Source of the DNA: JBEDUK01 sp963781595
GTDB lineage: Bacteria; Actinomycetota; UBA4738
Direction: 5' to 3'
Length of the DNA stretch: 64,000 nt
NCBI GenBank assembly: GCA_963781595.1
Contig: CAWAGG010000006.1
Coordinates: forward strand, 1,674,001 to 1,738,000
Positions 9,085 through 16,749 of the stretch are shown here, piece by piece. Each line of letters starts with the position of its first letter. Position 1 is the stretch's first letter. The translations under genes and the position numbers were made by a program. The notes beneath the pieces are model-generated. The model had not been told where the DNA came from. It worked only from the letters and a program-made list of their open reading frames with translations, and did no database searches.

Positions 9085-9103
9085 TCGGTCGGTATCCGAC
9101 CGA
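9085..9103 (+). other. Hairpin upstream of IS110 transposase
   Basis: TCGGTCGG and CCGACCGA form a perfect 8-bp stem around a TAT loop. It lies about 250 bases before the transposase start, in a 336-base stretch (9015-9350) without a gene. In the IS110 group the region between the left end and the transposase encodes a guide (bridge) RNA, so this hairpin may belong to such an RNA. The element boundary is not known. Confidence 0.35.
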
Positions 9104-9232
9104 GCAGGTGTACGTACGTTGCGACGCCGGTCGACTCAACGATCCCTTCGGGCGCGGCTCGATGGCCCGATCAGCCCTTTGCGCAGCTCATGGAGCATCT
9201 GGCGCCACTCCAAGCTCGGCATGAGCGACCGT

Positions 9233-9252
9233 AACCTACTTCCCGGTAGGTT
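9233..9252 (+). other. Second hairpin upstream of IS110 transposase
   Basis: AACCTAC and GTAGGTT form a 7-bp perfect stem around TTCCCG. Together with the hairpin at 9085 it makes the gene-free stretch before the transposase look structured, as a guide RNA region would. It could also be a promoter-proximal structure of the transposase mRNA. Confidence 0.35.
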
Positions 9253-9350
9253 CGAATAGTCATCATGAGACGGCCGGTCACGTCCGTGAAGAATCGTGGA
9301 TCACGCGCGGATGGACCGCGCGAGGAGCCACACACGGAGGTGGACCGGCC

Positions 9351-10445
9351 ATGGACGACGTTACGCATCTCGGCCTCGACGTGCACAAGGACACGATCGC
9401 GGTGGCCATCCTGCGGCCCGGCTCCTTGGAGCCCGACGAGCGCACCATCCCCAACACGCCGGAGGCGTTGCGTGCCCTCGTCGCACGCCGCCAGTCGGGA
9501 CCTGTCGTCGCCTGCTACGAGGCCGGTCCGACCGGCTACGACACCTACCGCCTGCTGACGTCGCTGGGCATCCCCTGCGAGGTGATCGCCCCGACGCTGA
9601 TCCCGCGCCGAGCGGGTCGAAGGGTCAAGACCGACCGGATCGACGCGCGGAACCTCGCTCGCCTCCACCGCGCCGGCGAGCTCACCGCGATCCGGGTGCC
9701 GACGCCGCAGGAAGAAGCGATCCGCGACCTGGTCCGGGTCCGCGAGGACCTCAAGGACGATCGGCGCAGGACCATGCACCGGATGAAGAGCTTCCTCCTG
9801 CGCCAGGGCCGTCGCTACCCATCGAAGACGACGGGATGGACCGACAAGTGCGACAAGTGGATCCACTCCCAGCACTTCGACGAGCCCGCTGCCGAAGCCG
9901 CCTTCCGTCACTACGTCGCCACGCTCGATGCTCGCCGGGTGGAGCTCCGCGCGATCGACGCCGAGATCGCCGATGCATGCACCCGTCCTCCGCTCGAGGC
10001 GGCCGTGGCGAGGCTCCGGTGCTTCCGCGGGATCGACTCGCTGTCGGCGGTCACGATCGCATCCGAGGTCTGCGACTTCCACCGGTTCGCCACGGCGACG
10101 CAGTTCATGGCGTTCACCGGCCTGGTCCCATCGGAGCACTCCAGCGGGGCGAGCGAGCACCGAGGCTCGATCACCAAGACCGGCAACGCCCACCTGCGCC
10201 GGGTCCTGGTCGAGGCGGCGTGGAGCTACCGCCATCACCCCGCCGTCGGGATCGAGCTCCGCCGGCGGAGCGAGGGCCAACCTTCGGAGGTCACGGCGTA
10301 CGCCTGGGCCGCCCAGTGCCGGCTGTGCTCGCGGTTCCGCTCCCTCGCCGCTCGGCGCCAGCACAACATCGCGGTCGTGGCGGTCGCCCGGGAGCTGGCC
10401 GGGTTCATCTGGGGCATGATGACCGACCGGCTGGCCGTGGCGTGA
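9351..10445 (+). CDS. IS110-family transposase (DEDD recombinase)
   Basis: A full-length 364-residue transposase. The N-terminal RuvC-like domain has D10 (LGLDVHK), E57 (CYEAGPTGYD) and D95/D98 (KTDRIDAR), the DEDD set. The C-terminal Tnp20 domain has FRGIDSLSAVTIASE and the GLVPSEHSSG...GSITKTGNAHLRR region that holds the proposed catalytic serine (about 264-265). IS110 enzymes move through a structured guide RNA encoded beside the transposase gene. Nothing in the frame is broken, so it may be active. GGAGG lies 7 bases before the ATG. Confidence 0.92.
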   Translation: MDDVTHLGLDVHKDTIAVAILRPGSLEPDERTIPNTPEALRALVARRQSGPVVACYEAGPTGYDTYRLLTSLGIPCEVIAPTLIPRRAGRRVKTDRIDARNLARLHRAGELTAIRVPTPQEEAIRDLVRVREDLKDDRRRTMHRMKSFLLRQGRRYPSKTTGWTDKCDKWIHSQHFDEPAAEAAFRHYVATLDARRVELRAIDAEIADACTRPPLEAAVARLRCFRGIDSLSAVTIASEVCDFHRFATATQFMAFTGLVPSEHSSGASEHRGSITKTGNAHLRRVLVEAAWSYRHHPAVGIELRRRSEGQPSEVTAYAWAAQCRLCSRFRSLAARRQHNIAVVAVARELAGFIWGMMTDRLAVA

Positions 10446-10450
10446 TGCGG

Positions 10451-10627
10451 AGGGCCGGGGAGCGGGCGGGCGTTGACCGCGGAAGGATCCTCGCGGACGT
10501 TATGCGGCTCACGACCCGCGTTCTTAGTCAGAGGCAGCTTCCGACGAACCGATGATGTGCGGTCCCGATCCGCGGATACGAGAGTGGTCGATCGTCGCTG
10601 CCACCTGCCCGCCCGCTCCCCGGCCCT
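10451..10627 (+). repeat. 177-bp segment bounded by perfect 21-bp inverted repeats
   Basis: The 21 bases at 10451-10471 are the exact reverse complement of 10607-10627, and several outer bases also match. The segment starts 6 bases after the transposase stop codon. It could be a subterminal inverted repeat or guide-RNA region of the IS110/IS1111-type element, a small MITE, or a large RNA hairpin. I see no target duplication. The rest of the gene-free stretch to 10853 shows only the start box of the next gene. Confidence 0.6.
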
Positions 10628-10840
10628 ACGCCTCCCCGACACGACCGCCGTGAACCGGGGGCTTGACATTCCGTCTCATACGAGTGTCCCGTCAGGTCCA
10701 CCGAACAGGCATCTTGGCACTCCACACGGGGTCTCCCCCTCCTCGTGTTGCCTTCCCCGTGAAGCCCCGGTCCTCGCCCGACAGCAACTTGACCGGATCC
10801 TCGAGACGCGCATGTCTAGCGTGACACGCCCGCGCCGGGC

Positions 10841-10846
10841 TAGGCT
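10841..10846 (+). promoter_or_regulatory. Leaderless -10 box TAGGCT
   Basis: TAGGCT lies 7 bases before the ATG at 10854, which has no good Shine-Dalgarno. It matches the boxes seen before nine other genes in this window. Confidence 0.5.
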
Positions 10847-10853
10847 CAGAGGC

Positions 10854-11603
10854 ATGGCAGTCGAACGCGTGGACCCAACGGCGCATGACGTCGAAGGCAT
10901 CCTTCGGGAGCAGGCGCGATACTACGAGCACCGAGCACCTGAATACGACGACGTCTGGTTCCGACGTGGCCCCTACGACCTGGGTGCCGAGGGCAACCGG
11001 CGATGGTTCGAGGAGACGGCTCGACTGGAGGGGGCGGTCGACGCCCTTGATGCTTCCGGCGCCGTCTTGGAGCTTGCTTGCGGCACCGGCATCTTCACCC
11101 AGCGGCTGGCGCTTCGCGCGGAGCGATTGATCGCCGTCGACGCAGCCGCCTCGACGCTGGAGATCAACCGACGGCGAGTGGCGGACCAGCGCGTCGAGTA
11201 CGTCCACGGAGACCTCTTCGAGTGGGAACCGCCCCAGGGGCTTCGCTTCGACCTCATCTTCTTCGCGTTCCTCATCTCTCACATCCCGCCCTCTCGGTTC
11301 GAGGAGTTCTGGAACCTGCTGGTCGGATGGCTTGTGCCCGGCGGTCGAGTCTTCTTCTGCGACGACGTGGCCGGGGCCGAGACCCGCCCCTCCAACCCCG
11401 GAGAATGCGTCGAAGACGGCCCCGACTTCGCGCACCGTCGCAGGCTGCTCGACGGGCGCGAGTACACTATCGTCAAGGTTTTCCACCGGCCCGACGGGCT
11501 GACCGCTGCCCTGGCGTCGCTCGGGTGGCACGCTGACATACGGACCACCGGATCTGAGTTCTACTACGGGATCGCGTCGGTCCGCGCGGCGTCGTCGGGC
11601 TGA
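10854..11603 (+). CDS. Class I SAM-dependent methyltransferase
   Basis: About 249 residues. Motif I is VLELACGTGIFTQRLA, followed by an acidic strand end (LIAVDAAASTLEI), HGDLFEWEPP and DLIFFAFLISHIPP, the Rossmann-type methyltransferase order. The small-molecule substrate cannot be read from the sequence. I start at the ATG at 10854 because of the TANNNT box 7 bases upstream; the open frame extends further back into the IS flank without family similarity. It stands alone between the IS110 region and corA. Confidence 0.85.
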   Translation: MAVERVDPTAHDVEGILREQARYYEHRAPEYDDVWFRRGPYDLGAEGNRRWFEETARLEGAVDALDASGAVLELACGTGIFTQRLALRAERLIAVDAAASTLEINRRRVADQRVEYVHGDLFEWEPPQGLRFDLIFFAFLISHIPPSRFEEFWNLLVGWLVPGGRVFFCDDVAGAETRPSNPGECVEDGPDFAHRRRLLDGREYTIVKVFHRPDGLTAALASLGWHADIRTTGSEFYYGIASVRAASSG

Positions 11604-12019
11604 GCGCGCTCGACGCCGGTCCAGGTGAGTGATCCAGGTTCCGTCCCTCCGGCCGCGCAAGGTTGCAAAGAGGTTGCAGGATCGCCATCGACCTGACCGT
11701 CCGCGCGGCGCGATCCGCCGATCGGCACGGTCGAGGGAGCCTGCGCGCGGTCGACCTCGAGCCGGCCACGATCTCCGCGCTTGCCGCCGTCCTTCCCGGA
11801 TACGAAGGTTGACGAACGCCACACCTGACTGCGGTCTTCACGAACGGCATGTCAGGTCATGTGTGGTGGGCGGCAGCGTGGGAGCCGGCCGAGGCGGGGA
11901 GACGCGACGAACGTTGCGGGAGTTCCTCCTGCGACGGTGGCATCCTAACCTCGGTGCGTCGCTCCACGAACCTGTGACCGATCGCTCGGGCCCAACGGCC
12001 GTGGGCATGGAGGATTGCT
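11604..12019. other. Gene-free stretch of 416 bases
   Basis: No supported coding region. The only structure I see is an inverted repeat, ACCTGAC at 11823-11829 and GTCAGGT at 11851-11857, extended outward by an imperfect CCACA/TGTGG pair. It lies about 160 bases upstream of corA and could be an operator or an RNA hairpin. Confidence 0.4.
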
Positions 12020-12997
12020 ATGGGCGCCGCGAAGACCCGGCTCTACCGCGACGGCGTGCTCGACGCCACGGACTTCCCCGTCGCCGACGTCTCCGAGTAC
12101 CTGGAGGAACCCGACACCGTCGTGTGGGTCGACCTGTGCGGTCCGTCGAAGGACCAGCTCCACGAGCTCGCTTCCGAGCTCAGCCTTCACGAGCTCGCCG
12201 TCGAAGACGCTCTTGAGCCTCACCAGCGCCCGAAGCTCGACCGGTACGCGACGCACCTGTTCCTGTCCTCCCATGCCATACGCGTCGACGCCGAAGCCGG
12301 CGCTCTCGACGAGGCCGAGATCGACGCGTTCATCAGCGAGCGCTGGCTGATCACGGTCCGCAAGGACGAAGGCTTCTCGATCGATCCAGTGCTGGAGCGC
12401 TGGGACCGCTCGCCCGACCTCGCGGTCTTCGGGGTCAGCTTCCTGCTCTACGGCCTGCTCGACGTCATCGTCGACGGTTATTTCGACGCCCTCCAATCGT
12501 TCGACGAGTACTACGAGGAGGTGAGCGACGGCCTCTTCGCGGATCACCCGCTCGACCCCGCGCAGCAGCGGCATTGGTTCGACATGCGTCGCGCGATGGT
12601 CCGCTTCCACCGCCTGGTCGTCCCGATGCGGGAGGCGATCAGCAGCCTCATGCGGCGCGAGCACTCGGCCGTCGCGGAGCAGCTCTATCCCTACTTCCAG
12701 GACGTCTACGACCACATCCTGCGCGTGAGCGAGTCCTCCGATTCGCTCCGTGACCTCGTCAGCACGATCGTCGAGACGAACCTCAGCCTCCGGGACTACC
12801 GCCAGAACCTGATCGTCAAGAAGGTCAGCAGCTGGGCGGCGATCATCGCCGTGCCCGCGCTGATCACCGGCTATTACGGCATGAACGTGCCCTACCCCGG
12901 CTTCGCGAGGCTCTGGGGCGTCATCGTCTCCAGCGCCCTGATCGTCGGCGGAACGATCGGCCTGTACGGTCTGTTCCGCCGCATCGACTGGCTCTAG
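12020..12997 (+). CDS. corA: CorA-family magnesium/cobalt transporter
   Basis: A 325-residue protein with the CorA order: a soluble alpha/beta N-terminal domain, a long helical stalk (residues about 165-265), then two C-terminal transmembrane helices. The signature YYGMNVPYPG between them is the GMN ion-selectivity motif. The C-terminus FRRIDWL is typical. CorA forms pentameric channels for Mg2+ and other divalent ions. It is apparently monocistronic, with a hairpin terminator just after it. Confidence 0.93.
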   Translation: MGAAKTRLYRDGVLDATDFPVADVSEYLEEPDTVVWVDLCGPSKDQLHELASELSLHELAVEDALEPHQRPKLDRYATHLFLSSHAIRVDAEAGALDEAEIDAFISERWLITVRKDEGFSIDPVLERWDRSPDLAVFGVSFLLYGLLDVIVDGYFDALQSFDEYYEEVSDGLFADHPLDPAQQRHWFDMRRAMVRFHRLVVPMREAISSLMRREHSAVAEQLYPYFQDVYDHILRVSESSDSLRDLVSTIVETNLSLRDYRQNLIVKKVSSWAAIIAVPALITGYYGMNVPYPGFARLWGVIVSSALIVGGTIGLYGLFRRIDWL

Positions 12998-13005
12998 GAA
13001 CGAGG

Positions 13006-13025
13006 CCTGTCGCCACCGCGACAGG
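13006..13025 (+). terminator. Hairpin terminator after corA
   Basis: CCTGTCGC and GCGACAGG form a perfect 8-bp stem around CACC, followed by TTT. It starts 8 bases after the corA stop codon. Confidence 0.6.
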
Positions 13026-13026
13026 T

Positions 13027-13197
13027 TTGGAACCCTCCTCCGTCGCATGCATCCTCGAGGGCCGGATGACCGTTCGCTACGACGATCACGAGGAGGTCAT
13101 CGAGGCAGGCGAAGAGGTCTACGTGCCGCCCGGCCATGTCCCGACGACCGGAACAGGGCAGCGAGTACGTGCAGATCGGTCAGACGGACCAGGTCAC
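13027..13197 (+). pseudogene. Cupin-domain remnant, truncated and frameshifted
   Basis: The frame at 13027 reads ILEGRMTVRYDDHEEVIEAG then EEVYVPPGHVP, the core of a small cupin. The expected continuation SEYVQIGQTDQ lies in the next frame, so the frame breaks around 13145-13160. The first half of the barrel is missing because corA and its terminator occupy that place. I infer a degraded gene rather than a functional short protein. Confidence 0.6.
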
Positions 13198-13640
13198 GGA
13201 TACGAACGCCGCGATCATCACGGTTGGGGTCCTGCTGAGCGCGGTCGGCGCGGCCGGCCTGCTCCGGCGCCAGGGACAGCTTTCGGGGTGGTCGTCGGTG
13301 GCGGTAGCGCTCGTCGCGGTTTCGGCCGTCACCGCCCTCGCGGCCCGGTTCGTGTGCCTGTGGCTCACGGCGTTGGCACTCGGAGCGTCGATCCTGGCGG
13401 CTCGGCTGTTCCGCGCGGACCTCGCACCACGCCGGGCGGTGCTCCGTATAGGCCTCGGGCCGGTCGTGGCGGTCGTCGTCCCCTGGTTCCTGATCGCCTC
13501 GCGGTCGGTCGGTGCGTCGGTCTTCGACATGGGGCTGGTGAGAGCGAGCGCTGCACTCGGTCTCGTGATCTGGGCATCCGGCGTCGGTTCGCTCGGTTGG
13601 TGGCTGTACCGGGAGGCTCCCGCTTCGCGATCAGCCGAGA
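13198..13640 (+). pseudogene. Hydrophobic membrane-protein-like fragment
   Basis: In the frame that carries the cupin tail there are about five hydrophobic helices, for example IITVGVLLSAVGAAGLL and VVAVVVPWFLIA. No stop appears before the frame runs antisense into the exporter gene that ends at 13631, and no good start is present. It may be the decayed end of a membrane protein joined to the cupin remnant. I do not recognise a family. Confidence 0.3.
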
Positions 13641-15229
13641 GCCATGCCTTCGGCGGAGCCTGCTGGCGTCGGGTCTGGCAGGCGCATCATGCGGAAGGAC
13701 GTGAACAACCCGAAGAGACCGGCGAGGATCGGCACCAGGAGCGCCACCTGGAGGGCGAGAGGCCGGGCATCGGTGTTGATACGGATGATCTCAGCCTGGG
13801 TCGCGGGGGGTTGGCCGGCGAGCTGCTCTTCGAGCTGCGTGTTGCTCATGACTTCCGCGTCCTGGTCCAACGCCTGAGCGACCTGTTGCTGCTCGACCGG
13901 GGAGAGCACGGTGCTCGCCTGCGCCATGTTCGTGAACGTGATGGACAGCGTCGCCAGCATGATGGCGCCGGCGAACGCCAGCCCGAACGACAGCCCGAAC
14001 GATCCCGACGCCGAGTTCACGCCGGCGGCCTCGCTGACCCGTTCCTCCGAGATCGGCGACAGCGTGTAGTTGTTGAGCTGGGACACCAGCAGCCCCAACC
14101 CGCATCCCGCGATCATGAGCGGGATGACCAGCCACCAGCCGGAATCCGCTCGCGGCACGATCGGGATCAGCACCGCCAATCCGAGCGTGAGGAGGGCGAA
14201 TCCCGCCCGGATGATGCCGGCCGGACGCCGCTTCCCGGCCTTCTTGCCCGCGAGGATGGCCACCCCGAACATCGTGAGCGACAGCGGCGCGAGGGACAGG
14301 CCCGCCTGCATCGCGTTGTACTCCAGGACCATCTGCAGGTAGATCGGCAGCACGATCATGGTCCCACCGAGCGCGATCTGTTGGAGCATCTGGTCGGAGA
14401 CCCCGAACCTGAACAGCTTCGACCTGAACAGGTCCGGGTCGAGCAGCGTCGGCTTCCCTTCGCGCTTGCGCCGCACCAGCCAGTAGGCCAGTGCTCCCAT
14501 CGCGATCGCGCCGATCACCATGAGCGCGCCGACCGCTCCGCCGCCCTCCTCCCACACGAGGATGCCCAACACGATGCCGCCCATGCCCACCACGGAGAGG
14601 ACCGCACCGACGACGTCGACCTTCCGCGGGCCCGTGTACGGCACGTCGCGCACGAGCTTGATCCCGAGCAGCACGATCGCGATGATGATGTCCTCGAGCA
14701 GGAACCCGACCCGCCACGACAGATACGTGGTGACGAAGCCCCCCAAGAGCGGTCCGACGGCGGCGGCGATCGCCGCCGAGGCCCCCACCAGCGCGTACGC
14801 CTTCTTCTGCGCCGCTCCCTCGAAGTTGCCGTGGATCAGGGACTGCATGGCGGGGAGCAGGAGCGACGCACCGAGCCCGCCGATGATCGCCCAGAAGATG
14901 ATGACCGCGGTCAGGCTCTGGGCGAGGGACATCGCCAGGGCGCCGAGGGCGTAGGCCAGCAGACCCAGGACATACGCCCTCTTCCGCCCGATCAGGTCGC
15001 CGACCTTGCTGCCGATGAGGATGAACGCCGCGGAGACGAGCGCCTCGAGCGCGATCGCCGACTGGACGCCGCTCACCGTCGTGCCCAGGTCGTGGACGAC
15101 GGCCGAGATCGATACGTTCATCAACGAGGTGTCGACGACGAGCACGAACATCGCCATCGCCAGCAAGATGGCGAGCCGCTGATCGCTCGGTGCCTCCGCA
15201 GGGGCGCTCGTGCTGGGTCCCTCGGTCAT
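13631..15229 (-). CDS. MFS transporter, DHA2 family
   Basis: A 532-residue 14-helix exporter, more distant from the two other DHA2 proteins here. Helix 1 reads MFVLVVDTSLMNVSISAVV, loop 2-3 has GRKRAYVLG, and helix 5 has VGPLLGGFVTTYLSWR (motif C of antiporters). The extracellular loop near the end (VEQQQVAQALDQDAE) is soluble, as in related proteins. It would export a drug or metabolite using the proton gradient; substrate unknown. The ATG at 15229 lies back to back with the kinase gene at 15376. Confidence 0.9.
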   Translation of the reverse strand: MTEGPSTSAPAEAPSDQRLAILLAMAMFVLVVDTSLMNVSISAVVHDLGTTVSGVQSAIALEALVSAAFILIGSKVGDLIGRKRAYVLGLLAYALGALAMSLAQSLTAVIIFWAIIGGLGASLLLPAMQSLIHGNFEGAAQKKAYALVGASAAIAAAVGPLLGGFVTTYLSWRVGFLLEDIIIAIVLLGIKLVRDVPYTGPRKVDVVGAVLSVVGMGGIVLGILVWEEGGGAVGALMVIGAIAMGALAYWLVRRKREGKPTLLDPDLFRSKLFRFGVSDQMLQQIALGGTMIVLPIYLQMVLEYNAMQAGLSLAPLSLTMFGVAILAGKKAGKRRPAGIIRAGFALLTLGLAVLIPIVPRADSGWWLVIPLMIAGCGLGLLVSQLNNYTLSPISEERVSEAAGVNSASGSFGLSFGLAFAGAIMLATLSITFTNMAQASTVLSPVEQQQVAQALDQDAEVMSNTQLEEQLAGQPPATQAEIIRINTDARPLALQVALLVPILAGLFGLFTSFRMMRLPDPTPAGSAEGMALG

Positions 15230-15361
15230 GGGAACCGATGATGCTGTGGGAACGAGCCGGGCGCAAGAACGATGGACGTCTCCAGCTCGCTGCGACCCGT
15301 CTCGAGGACCCCCTTCACGAGGCGTCGGGTTCCTCGTGGCGCAACGTTCGGTCTCGAGCGT

Positions 15362-15367
15362 TAGTCT
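15362..15367 (+). promoter_or_regulatory. Leaderless -10 box TAGTCT
   Basis: TAGTCT lies 8 bases before the ATG at 15376, supporting that codon as the start over the ATG at 15406. Confidence 0.4.
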
Positions 15368-15375
15368 CGGTGCCG

Positions 15376-16740
15376 ATGGGTAGATCGGACGGAAGGCCAG
15401 ATGGCATGCAACGAGCGGCGGCGGTCGCCGCGGTCCTGATCATCGTGGCCGTGCTGGCGGCGACCCTGGTGGACCTCGCCGGCCGTCCTGTGCGTTTCCT
15501 GGTCGAGCTCGTGCTGTTGGCGGTGCTCCTCGGGGCCGGGTGGATCGCGCTCACGAGGCTGGGTCTCCTCCGGGCGATCGCCGCTGGCGTGGCGCTTGCG
15601 GTGGTCATCGCCCTGGTCGTGAGCATCATCGGCACGGACGGCGCGCGTGGTGTCTCCATCGTCCTGCGGATCGTCGGGCTGGGGGTCGCGCTCGGGCTCG
15701 CGAGGTACGCCCTGGGCGACACGGACACCGCGCTGAAGCAGCGCCAGACGCCGGGCACGCCGGTGCCGCCCGCCACACACGGCGTCCTGTTCATGAACCT
15801 CAAGTCGGGCGGCGGAAAGGCCGAGCGGTTCCACCTCGTCGACGAGTGCGAGCGACGCGGGATCGAACCGGTCGTGCTCGAGCCGGGCCAGGATTGGCTC
15901 CAGCGGGTCCGAGACGTGGCCGCGAGCGGCGCGGACGTCCTCGGCATGGCCGGCGGGGACGGCTCGCAGGCGATGGTCGGCAGCGTCGCGGCCGAACTCG
16001 GGCTCCCGATGGTCGTCGTGCCCGCCGGCACGCGGAACCATCTGGCCCTGGACCTGGGCCTAGACCGTGATGATGTGGTCGGCGCGCTGGACGCGTACGG
16101 CGACGCGGTCGAACGCTCGATGGACCTCGGCGATCTGAACGGGCACGTGTTCGTGAACAACGTCTCGCTCGGCCTCTACGCGGCGATCGTGCGCTCGCCC
16201 GAGTACCGGGACGCGAAGGTGGACACGACCCTCGCCACGCTGCCGCAGGTGCTGGGACCCGACACCGAACCGTTCGACCTGCGGTTTACCGGCCCCGATG
16301 GCGTCGAGCACCGAGGCGCGCACGTGATCCAGATCTCGAACAACCCGTACGGCACGACGGCACGAGGGATGACGAGCCGCCCCCGCCTCGACACGGGCCG
16401 GCTCGGCATCATCGCGCTGCTGCTCGGTAAGGAGGGGGGCGCGGCCGCCTTCCTCGCGGCGCTCGCGACCGGTCACCCCGAGCGATTCAAGGGACTCACG
16501 TCCTGGGCGACGCCGACCTTCGAGGTCAGATCGGGCGCCGCGATCGAGATCGGGCTCGACGGCGAGACCGAGGTCATGGACCAGCCGCTGCGGTTCTCGA
16601 TCCGTCCGTCCCCGGTCCGGGTGCGGCTGCCGAAGCATGCGATCGGCTACTCGCCGGCCGCGCGCTCGCTCACCCTGCGCGAGGCATCGCGCCGACTGTG
16701 GGGCGTCGCGATGGGTCGTCCCGCGGGGATCGGCGCCTGA
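15376..16740 (+). CDS. Membrane-anchored diacylglycerol/sphingosine-kinase-like protein
   Basis: About 454 residues. Three to four N-terminal transmembrane helices (to about residue 115) are followed by a DAGK catalytic domain: GVLFMNLKSGGGKAE, then the nucleotide loop MAGGDGSQAMVGSVAAELG and VVPAGTRNHLALDLGLD. Such enzymes phosphorylate a lipid on the inner membrane face. The N-terminal membrane domain is not part of the classic DgkB layout. The start at 15376 rests on the TANNNT box; the ATG at 15406 has GGAAGG 9 bases upstream and is an alternative. A PAP2 phosphatase gene lies 1.8 kb downstream. Confidence 0.85.
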   Translation: MGRSDGRPDGMQRAAAVAAVLIIVAVLAATLVDLAGRPVRFLVELVLLAVLLGAGWIALTRLGLLRAIAAGVALAVVIALVVSIIGTDGARGVSIVLRIVGLGVALGLARYALGDTDTALKQRQTPGTPVPPATHGVLFMNLKSGGGKAERFHLVDECERRGIEPVVLEPGQDWLQRVRDVAASGADVLGMAGGDGSQAMVGSVAAELGLPMVVVPAGTRNHLALDLGLDRDDVVGALDAYGDAVERSMDLGDLNGHVFVNNVSLGLYAAIVRSPEYRDAKVDTTLATLPQVLGPDTEPFDLRFTGPDGVEHRGAHVIQISNNPYGTTARGMTSRPRLDTGRLGIIALLLGKEGGAAAFLAALATGHPERFKGLTSWATPTFEVRSGAAIEIGLDGETEVMDQPLRFSIRPSPVRVRLPKHAIGYSPAARSLTLREASRRLWGVAMGRPAGIGA

Positions 16741-16749
16741 GCGCCGTGA

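Noticed and set aside
11604..11830. A fragment of an integrase or other gene before corA
   Set aside because: A short frame (ending LEPATISALAAVLPGYEG) looked domain-like, but I could not connect it to a family and it has no start.
13136..15241. A 701-codon frame antisense to the DHA2 exporter
   Set aside because: Most of it is the complement of the exporter gene and is Arg/His/Asp-rich without a family pattern. Only the first 150 codons may be a membrane-protein remnant.
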